From positions 1-16,419 of the forward strand of contig PYST01000563.1 of the NCBI GenBank assembly GCA_003049485.1: a stretch of 16,419 nt of DNA, given 5' to 3'. Position numbers and translations under genes: made by a program. A model generated the notes under the pieces. That model searched no databases, was not told the origin of the DNA, and worked only from the letters and a program-made list of their open reading frames with translations. The stretch is from Ophioceras dolichostomum (taxonomy: Eukaryota > Ascomycota > Sordariomycetes > Magnaporthales > Ophioceraceae). Positions 1-5,817 of this stretch are shown here, piece by piece. Positions within the stretch are counted from its first letter, which is position 1. Every line of letters begins with the position of its first letter.

Positions 1-330
1 GCCTTCTCGCGCGACGGCCGGCTCGTGGCGTCGGGCTCGGAGGACAAGACCGTCAAGCTCTGGGACGCGGCTACGGGCCAGCTGAACCAAACGCTACAGG
101 GCCATACGCACGGGGTCAGCTCGGTGGCGTTCTCGCGCAACGGCCGGCTCGTGGCGTCGGGCTCGTGGGACAAGACCGTCAAGCTCTGGGACGCGGCTAC
201 AGGCCAGCTGAACCAGATGCTGCCGGGCCATACGGACGGGGTCAGGTCGGTGGCCTTCTCGCGCGACGGCCGGCTGGTGGCGTCGGGCTCGGAGGACAAG
301 ACTGTCAAGCTCTGGGACGCGGCTACGGGC
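1..330 (+). repeat. Tandem 126-bp WD40-coding repeat units
   Basis: Units begin at 1, 127 and 253, each starting GCnTTCTCGCGC, with a period of 126 bp (42 codons). Units 1 and 2 differ at 11 of 126 bases. Unit 3 differs from unit 1 at only two bases over its first 78, then diverges into the C-terminal tail. Ten codons differ between units 1 and 2, and six of those change the amino acid (D/N, E/W, T/M, Q/P, H/D, S/R). More copies probably lie upstream of the window. Confidence 0.93.
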
Positions 331-811
331 GAACTGAAGCAGACGATCGTTAGCGGCAGAGCTTTGTATAACCTCGAATTCGATGCTGCTGGCTCTTGCC
401 TTTTGACTGAAATCGGCGCGTTGACTATTGATACACAGGGGAAGTTCAGTCTACTACCTACTGGATTGTCAAAGCAGAATAGCTCACGCCAGGGTTATGG
501 AATCACTGGTGATGGGGTTTGGATTTTACGCAAGTCGGAGAAGTGGTTNCTCTTGCCTTTTGACTGAAATCGGCGCGTTGACTATTGATACACAGGGGAA
601 GTTCAGTCTACTACCTACTGGATTGTCAAAGCAGAATAGCTCACGCCAGGGTTATGGAATCACTGGTGATGGGGTTTGGATTTTACGCAAGTCGGAGAAG
701 TGGTTGTGGTTGCCGCACGAGTATCGGCCAGCAAGATTAGCGTTAATGGGGTCGTCGATTGCGATTGGGTGCTCATCAGGACGTGTTTTACTGCTCAGAT
801 TTACGGAATAG
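1..811 (+). CDS. C-terminal part of a fungal NACHT/NLR-type WD40 repeat protein (5' truncated by window, interrupted by assembly duplication)
   Basis: The frame is open from base 1, so the start lies outside the window. It encodes tandem 42-residue WD40 units carrying VASGS.DKTVKLWDAATG and GHT.GV motifs, which would form blades of a beta-propeller. After these comes a non-repeat tail with WLWLPHEYRP and IAIGCSSGRVLLLRF, a tail I recognise from the ends of fungal NACHT-WD40 proteins of the HET-E/HNWD type, which act in non-self recognition. The N-terminal effector and NACHT domains are not visible, so NLR identity is inferred from repeat style and tail. The frame breaks at N549 into a duplicated segment and would stop at 565-567. 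If the 157 bases 549-705 are treated as artefact, the frame runs to TAG at 809-811, giving 217 codons in the window. The downstream neighbour is convergent. Confidence 0.8.
393..705 (+). repeat. Exact 156-bp direct duplication around a single N (probable unmerged contig overlap)
   Basis: Bases 393-548 recur without any change I can see at 550-705, separated by one N at 549. The first copy ends and the second begins exactly at the N. Removing the N plus one copy (157 bases, 1 modulo 3) joins the upstream WD40 frame to the downstream frame that holds the family's usual C-terminus. Both facts point to two contigs that overlap by 156 bp and were abutted instead of merged. A real tandem duplication is less likely. 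Confidence 0.92.
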
Positions 812-1005
812 TTAAGTAGAGTGGCTTCGTAATCATGCTATATTTTTTTTCTTTTCTCTTTGACTATAAAGGGTCGTAGGGTTTGATCGGGAAGAAATCG
901 ATGGCTACAATTGTAGGGGGAAAGGTTGATGTATTCTCTCTCTCTCTCTGTAATGACTGGACGCCTCCGAAGAGAGGGCTTTCAACGGCTTCCCTATCGA
1001 TAAAT

Positions 1006-1023
1006 CACGTGCTTATCCACGTG
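1006..1023 (+). promoter_or_regulatory. E-box / GATA / E-box module, left copy
   Basis: Two CACGTG E-boxes (1006-1011 and 1018-1023) flank CTTATC (1012-1017), the complement of GATAAG. CACGTG is the classic core for fungal bHLH factors, and GATAAG fits the HGATAR site of AreA/NIT2-type GATA factors. Function is inferred only. Confidence 0.35.
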
Positions 1024-1209
1024 TCATTATCGCCCCCTATCAGGTTCACTGTCAATTTATGCTGTTGGGTTTTGCTCAATTTGTCATCACTTTGGTAATC
1101 ATGGAAGCTTCGCGGTCTTGTGCTCTTAGGTACGTAGTTTGCCACAACGCAGGAGTGGCAAAAGAATCCGTCCAGCGCCGAACGATTGAGGTCAATTTTG
1201 ACTCTGAAA

Positions 1210-1227
1210 CACGTGATAAGTCACATG
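1210..1227 (-). promoter_or_regulatory. E-box / GATA / E-box-like module, right copy, inverted
   Basis: CACGTG (1210-1215), GATAAG (1215-1220) and CACATG (1222-1227) lie in the opposite orientation to the module at 1006-1023, with the same 18-bp overall span. The two modules are about 187 bp apart. Confidence 0.33.
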
Positions 1228-1290
1228 TCACCAACTCAGGGCCCCCTTTTCCCCATCACCCTCCAGCCTTGCCTCTCTATTTCTCAGTGC

Positions 1291-1470
1291 TCACTCATCG
1301 GAATCATAGACGTACTCGGCCGATTTATACTCTTGGATCCCATCGTCCTCCTCGAACCGCTGTCCCCCCTCCTCATCCTCGTCCGCATTTTCTCCACCGA
1401 AGTCCTGGCCGTAGAACGGCATCATGTTGCCCCGGCCGGTCTGGTACGTGGTCTCATCCACCATCGCGTA
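1291..1470 (-). pseudogene. In-frame acidic C-terminal continuation of the 1471-1950 gene after a TAA
   Basis: Directly after the TAA at 1473-1471, the same frame continues for 59 codons to a TGA at 1293-1291. The encoded stretch opens with MVDETTYQTGRGNMMPFYG and is followed by an acidic segment ending EYVYDSDE. GC-rich third positions and non-random composition make it look like former or current coding sequence. It is either the lost C-terminus of the upstream gene (nonsense mutation or sequence error) or reached by readthrough. No intron with both borders that would remove the TAA was obvious. Confidence 0.5.
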
Positions 1471-1950
1471 TTAGCGCATGATCTCCCAGATGTCTATGAA
1501 GTAGTCCTGGCAATTCCAGCTCTCCGCTTCGTCAGGAACGCGGATCACCTCGATCTGCTGGACCAGGGTGTCCCAATGGCCCACGTGCATCTGGCCCAGG
1601 CTGGTCAGGGGCAGGACGCAACTGGACGAGTCCGCCGGGTTGACGTTTCGGTACGAGGTCGTGAACGGAGCATCTTGGCTGTCTTGGAGGATTTGAAAGA
1701 CGTGCCAGCGGTCAATCGCTGTGTCGTGGAGGCAAAAAGCCCAGTGGTAATAGTTCCCGCCGAGCACCAGGCGGTAGACGGCACAGTAGAGATCGAGGGG
1801 CCCCGATTCCGGCTTGTTCTTCGGGGTCTTGGACACATCGGTGGACTTGCCCTTGCGGTCTTTGCTGGATCGACCACGCCCCTTGGACGAGCCGCTGGAC
1901 TTGCTCTCGGAGGACCTGCCGACACCGGAACTGCTTGCATGAGACGACAT
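1471..1950 (-). CDS. Uncharacterised small fungal protein, 159 aa (probably truncated by an in-frame stop)
   Basis: I choose the ATG at 1950-1948 because its context, CCCACCATGTC, is strong. The frame also reaches an upstream ATG at 2013, but in a poor context. Residues 1-50 are Ser/Lys/Arg-rich and probably disordered. The rest looks folded: a hydrophobic strand with YYHWAFCLHD, then W.VFQILQDS, QMHVGHWDTLVQQIEV, and SWNCQDYFIDIWEIM near the end. A YHWA...WNCQDY layout resembles fungal domain-of-unknown-function proteins that combine a YHWA strand with a Trp-Asn-Cys helix, but I cannot name the family. No signal peptide or membrane segment is visible. The frame ends at TAA (1473-1471) directly after the helix, while the same frame stays open for 59 more codons. 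No function is proposed. Confidence 0.65.
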   Translation of the reverse strand: MSSHASSSGVGRSSESKSSGSSKGRGRSSKDRKGKSTDVSKTPKNKPESGPLDLYCAVYRLVLGGNYYHWAFCLHDTAIDRWHVFQILQDSQDAPFTTSYRNVNPADSSSCVLPLTSLGQMHVGHWDTLVQQIEVIRVPDEAESWNCQDYFIDIWEIMR

Positions 1951-3591
1951 GGTGGGTATAACGGCGAGGTACTCGGGGGGCAACGGGCTAATATATAGAG
2001 TATGAAGTCGCATGGAACGAAGGAAGCAGTGTGAAATGGAGCAAAGACTTGAAGGGCTAGTGCAGAATCGAAGCTCGGGTAGAGAGGGTGCCTGTTAGAT
2101 AGGAGATATAAACGACATCAAGCGAAGCAAGGACGGAGGGTGAGGTGGGTTCATATACCCATCACACACTCTCCATGAGAGCAGGCTGGCGGGATCCACA
2201 GAGGCAGGAGAGTACGAAGGATGTGAAAGTGCAAAAGACATCAGCTGTCATTAAGGGCAGCGTCTCGGACAGCCCGGCATCGGATAGGGGATAGAATAGC
2301 AGACAATCATTCAAGAGACCGGCAAGCAACTGTCGACGATGCTGCTAATACCCTCGGACTCCTGTTCTGTCCGACCCTTGCCGAGCCTTGTAGACGAAAA
2401 GGGGGTGTCAGGCACTATCCAGCTCTTCTGCTACATCTTCCTTTCCAATTGCATTCACGGCCATGCCACGATGCCAGGCCAGGATAGCCAGTAAGATGGA
2501 GGAGACCCTGTCTAGCGCACACTCCGTCGAATATTCCATTGAATCCGGGCGTCGCCATCGGAACGAGGTGCAGAACGATGAGTTGTCAGTACATCCTAAA
2601 GTTTGCTTGAAGGACACGAGTTGGCCCTACTTAACGCGCGCTCGACCAACCCGAGCGCGTTCTCCTGGAGAAGAGGGTGTGAAGGTGGCCGCCCGGTTAC
2701 CAGGTTGGCTGTGAGGTTGTTGAGACTGGCGCGTGTGAGCCGTCCCCTCCACTGCTATCGGCCTGCCCAAGAGACGAGATGGGGGGTGGTAGTGGCGCCA
2801 AGGTGACCAGTCACGTCTGCGCGAATGTGTACTTGTTGGCTTAAGGCATGTAGGCAGGCAGGCAGTCACGTCGTCTGCCCGAAAGCGAAGCGGGGAGACG
2901 AAATGGAGGGTGGTGTGGTGCGTTGGCATACACACAAAATAAAGTTTGATGCACGAGTATCCTGCATTTTTGTCGGTGAGGGCAGCCGTAGCTTTGATAA
3001 TGGAAGGGATTCTTCTGAGCCACTCCCGACCCTTTAAGGACTAAAGGTGGTGGGGATATCTTCCCTAGAGAAATGTGCACATCCTACACCGCCGGGCGCT
3101 TCTTTGCCGGCCAAACAAAGACTGAGGGAGGTGTGCTGGCAGCAAATGACCTGAACGCATAGTGAGGCTGCATGTGGCGTCGTTTGTGCGACCACAGCGC
3201 CCGCAATAGGCTACGATGGAGGTTTGGGGGAGGAGCGGTGCTGCTGTTTCTTCGCTCGGGGTTACGAGTTTGGCCTTACCGGATAGCTTCCTCGAATCCT
3301 TGGCCTAGAACAAACCTGAAGTCCTCATAACCATACTGTGCTCGGATAAGAGTACCAGGGAGTACAGAGCGCTGATGGCCTCATGCTCGGCCTCGGCACC
3401 GTGAGAAGGACTTTTGGAAAAGGGACGGAGGATAACGAACAAAAGTTGATCTAGAGCGGGCAAAAATTGCTTTAGCGAAGTTATCCTAGTGTTCGACCGA
3501 TGCAAAGAAACAATCACTAAAATCGCTGTCGTCGACGGGCGTGAACGCGGAGGAGCCCGAATGGAGGTTGGGTGCCTATCTACGTATAGAT
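1951..3591. other. Intergenic region, no gene recognised
   Basis: This stretch holds the leader and promoter of the minus-strand gene starting at 1950, then about 1.2 kb with only short open frames in both strands. None shows a recognisable domain or conserved-looking motif. Small repeats are present: a 20-mer at 2771-2790 recurs at 2895-2914 with two G/A differences, and CAGTCACGTC occurs at 2808-2817 and 2863-2872. An 8-bp inverted repeat lies at 2637-2659. I saw no tRNA or other RNA gene. Confidence 0.5.
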
Positions 3592-4123
3592 TCAAGTGTT
3601 GCTCATGCTACGATCCCATAATCTGTCGAAAAGCCACTCAACAGGGTACCGGCGATGCGACAAGGACTCGGGTAGATAGTTATACCAGTCATCGCAATCC
3701 ATCGGCGCAAGATTGTTGGTCATCTTAAGGCACTCCATGTACTCTGGGTAGAATCCGCTGTGACACCAATCGACGATGGCAGCGACTGTCCAATTGCCCT
3801 CCTTATCCTGTTCGACCATGATGTTCGCCGCCCGAATGTCTCCGTGCGTGAAGACACATTGTACGACGAGCCCTGGGGCATCATGTCGCGCAGGAAGCGA
3901 AGGTAATCGGCGGTGTGCCACCTCCCGGCGCCAAAGATGAAGTCTTGGAACTGCTTAACGTCCATGACGGGCTCCGGGCCGACGAGTATACCCCGCCGGA
4001 TGTCCCTGCAGTAGTTGCCCTGCACGCTACCAAGCCGCGCACCGTCCGGGACGGGCAGGGACCTCAGGTCGGTGAGAGCCTGTCTAGCTGGCCGCTAATC
4101 GCACGCTTCTGGGCGCTGTCGAG
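3592..4123 (-). pseudogene. APH-type phosphotransferase (aminoglycoside kinase-like) C-terminal half, frameshifted
   Basis: Three successive minus-strand frames together give the C-lobe of a fungal APH/choline-kinase-like protein. The first (from about 4123) reads LDSAQKRAISGQLDRL. The second (about 4080 to 3858) reads LRSLPVPDGARLGSVQGNYC, then GRWHTADYLRFLRDMMP. The third (3857 to 3592) reads VFTHGDIRAANIMV, then AAIVDWCHSGFYPEYMECLK and PVEWLFDRLWDRSM. HGDIRAAN matches the catalytic HxDxxxxN loop and IVDW the metal-binding segment of the fold. Each change of frame equals one missing base, near 4070-4082 and at 3851-3857. The N-lobe with nucleotide-binding residues is not found upstream. 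Substrate is unknown. It is either a decayed gene or a fragment with sequencing errors, since both shifts fall where a G run would be one base short. Confidence 0.75.
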
Positions 4124-4361
4124 CCCAGATAGGAGTTAGGCTAGTCGTACTGCGAAGTGCCCTGTGCTGCTTCAGGGTCTCTTGGTACTTGGGTCCCAAG
4201 CAGTCGATGATATTCGCCTCGGGGTCCTTCCGCAGCTTCTTCTCGATCGCGGCGAGCATGTTGCGATTCCATTTTGCAGCAACGGCGTTCCGGTTTGCCT
4301 TTTCGACCCGAGATTTGTAAGGGTTCCCGGGGCCGTTCTTGGCCGCATCTGCTCCGGTCAT
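4095..4361 (-). CDS. Hypothetical ORF fragment of unknown function
   Basis: An ATG at 4361-4359 opens an 88-codon frame rich in Lys, Asn and Ala (ADAAKNGPGNPYKSRV, then AAIEKKLRKDPEANIIDCLG), predicted mostly helical and basic. Composition looks coding up to about 4150. The last 20 or so codons run into the APH relic in a different frame, so the natural end is probably lost. Upstream, the same frame is open to 4451 and includes a CGCCGCAG that could be a 3' splice site, so this could be an internal or last exon. No family is recognised, and it does not resemble the N-lobe of an APH kinase. Confidence 0.3.
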   Translation of the reverse strand: MTGADAAKNGPGNPYKSRVEKANRNAVAAKWNRNMLAAIEKKLRKDPEANIIDCLGPKYQETLKQHRALRSTTSLTPIWARQRPEACD

Positions 4362-4518
4362 ATTGTAGAGATGGAAGTTGTCGTCGGTTGACAGTTTCTG
4401 CGGCGAAAGAATAGGAATGAAACAACAAAGCGGAACACACGCGAGAATCAAACGGATAGTATTGTGTGCGTTGGCGACCCGCGACGTGAAGCCGTGCGGT
4501 GGTTCAGTATCTCCAGCT

Positions 4519-4548
4519 TAGGTACCTACCTACCTAGGCATGTAGGTA
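4519..4548. repeat. TACCTA-type palindromic patch
   Basis: TAGGTACCTA at 4519-4528 is a perfect palindrome. TACCTAC (4527-4533) pairs with GTAGGTA (4542-4548) across eight bases. Similar TACCTA/TAGGTA words occur at 11379-11385 and 12218-12236. Meaning unknown. Confidence 0.4.
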
Positions 4549-4845
4549 TTTGAGGCGTGTTGGTCACAGCGACGCAAGTAGGTGGATGGCGTCGTAGGCC
4601 GAGCCGTCGGGGGGATGTCGCAAGCCTGAAGCTTCGCCCGGTTTTGCAAAGCGAATGTCAATCGCAGGACGTGAACGACTTTGCCCTGGCTGTGGCTACC
4701 ACCACCTTGTGCTGTCCTAATCAAAGGTGACTTGAATGGTCAAGTGGGCGACGTAGCGGGATTCCAAAGGGAATGCAAATGCGAGAAAATTACATCGGCC
4801 TTGCTACGAAACCATTGAGCTGCCTTCGCCGCACCTATTTGTAGG

Positions 4846-4867
4846 TTCCAGGTAAGGCTACCTGGAA
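4846..4867. promoter_or_regulatory. Perfect 9-bp inverted repeat with 4-base spacer upstream of SAC3
   Basis: TTCCAGGTA (4846-4854) and TACCTGGAA (4859-4867) are exact reverse complements separated by AGGC. It lies 20 bp before the first GATCACGTGG and about 450 bp before the first candidate SAC3 ATG. It could be a dimeric transcription-factor site, but I recognise no specific factor. Confidence 0.4.
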
Positions 4868-4886
4868 GCCCGCCGAGACGTGTCGC

Positions 4887-4934
4887 GATCACGTGGGGCG
4901 ACGAGAGGGGCAGAGGTGACACGAGATCACGTGG
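4887..4934 (+). promoter_or_regulatory. Two GATCACGTGG E-box motifs upstream of SAC3
   Basis: The ten-base word GATCACGTGG occurs at 4887-4896 and 4925-4934, 38 bp start to start. Its core TCACGTG matches the RTCACGTG type of site bound by Cbf1-like bHLH proteins in fungi. The location, about 380-430 bp before the first SAC3 ATG candidate, suits a promoter element. Binding is inferred. Confidence 0.45.
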
Positions 4935-5315
4935 CGTTCACTCGAGTTCCTATGGGTTCAGGTGTGGCTGGAAAGTCAGGTTGGGGAAGTGGCTGTGCAA
5001 CGCGGTGTGGCTTAACAGCAAACCGTATCCGTAACCACGCAGAAAGCGGAGCAGCGAAAAAGCGGACTGACTGACTGGAACATCTTCAACATTCCACACT
5101 CCAGACCGAGTCCTCCACCAGGACAGCCACGAAGTCCACGACCGACTCTTCCGACCCGAGTCGCCCAACACCTGCAAGCAGCAGAAATGATGCGCTAACC
5201 GAACGCGTGTCGACGACCGGGCTCGCACGCAGCCCTCCAGCCTTGGTGGCGTTGTTCGCGACAATAGCAGGCGGTCCGCTCGATAGGTCCGCCTGAAGAC
5301 AGTACCGTCGCGACA

Positions 5316-5388
5316 ATGGCATTCAGTGGAGGCAGCGCGGGAGCCACCATGGCTGGACAAAGTCACAGTCCATTTTCCGCCTTTGGCA
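5316..5388 (+). CDS. Candidate first coding exon of the SAC3 gene
   Basis: Two ATGs in strong contexts lie here: ACAATGG at 5316 and GCCACCATGG at 5349. The frame reads MAFSGGSAGATMAG and SPFSAFG, an FG-style start that suits a SAC3 N-terminus. A GTAAGT donor follows at 5389. The exon would be 73 nt from the first ATG, leaving one base of a split codon. It is not proven that this exon joins the long SAC3 frame. Confidence 0.4.
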
Positions 5389-5446
5389 GTAAGTTCACCC
5401 TTCCGTGTCCGATTCCTGTAACCCCTTTGCATCCTCTTTGTTCCAG
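5389..5446 (+). other. Candidate 58-bp spliceosomal intron
   Basis: It starts GTAAGT (5389) and ends TTCCAG (5441-5446) after a T-rich stretch, with a size typical of filamentous fungi. After splicing, the frame continues RRPPLSQPHSTGAIS and is the same frame as the long SAC3 ORF, but meets a TAG at 5731-5733. A second removal of 81 nt (GTATGG at 5653 to TAG at 5733) would skip that stop and keep frame, but its branch region is weak. Confidence 0.45.
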
Positions 5447-5817
5447 GACGACCTCCGCTGTCGCAGCCGCACAGCACCGGCGCTATTTCCGCCTGTCGAT
5501 GCTGCCTTCGACAACCGGCCCGATTCACCTCCCGCCTCTCCCCCCTTGACCATTTGGTCAGGCCACGCACGCCGGCATTCGCAGACTCCCGAGTTCTCTC
5601 CATTCCCTCCGCAATTGTCCAGGCTACAAGTGTGCATTTCGGTAGCGCTGCTGTATGGCCTTTGTTTCGTTTCTTCGGCCCATGGTTGCAGCGCGTCCCC
5701 GTGGACAAAGCACAACGGGCATCAGAAACTTAGCGGTACCATACATGCCGGCGCGCGCCTCCCCCTGTCCGATATCCCCGAGAACATCGCACATCCCGGG
5801 CCGAGATCACGGTGAAG

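Larger units (their letters stand above)
812..1290. other. Intergenic region between convergent genes, with E-box/GATA motifs
   Basis: This is the shared 3' region of the WD40 gene and the minus-strand gene that follows. It holds a T-rich tract at 842-861, a (TC)7 run at about 935-948, and two E-box/GATA modules listed separately. Short open frames here are T-rich or low complexity and have no recognisable product, so I call no gene. Confidence 0.6.
4362..5315. other. Upstream region of SAC3, no gene recognised
   Basis: This stretch has no credible ORF. It contains a TACCTA-rich palindromic patch (4519-4548), a 22-bp symmetric site (4846-4867), two GATCACGTGG motifs (4887-4896, 4925-4934), and a pyrimidine-rich probable leader from about 5080. 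A tiny upstream reading frame of three codons (5187-5198) lies in the likely leader. Confidence 0.55.

Noticed and set aside
1186..1998. 270-codon open frame on the plus strand
   Set aside because: It lies antisense to the minus-strand gene at 1291-1950 and its composition (Val/Leu/Ala-rich, no domain) is that of a reverse-strand shadow.
2637..2659. 8-bp inverted repeat with 7-base loop
   Set aside because: The arms are pure CG-rich words and there is no following T-run or gene context. It is listed only as part of the intergenic description.
5405..5815. Plus-strand frame upstream of SAC3
   Set aside because: It begins at GTG, runs through the candidate intron, and ends just before the SAC3 frame; it has no domain. 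Some of it may be leader or exon in another frame.
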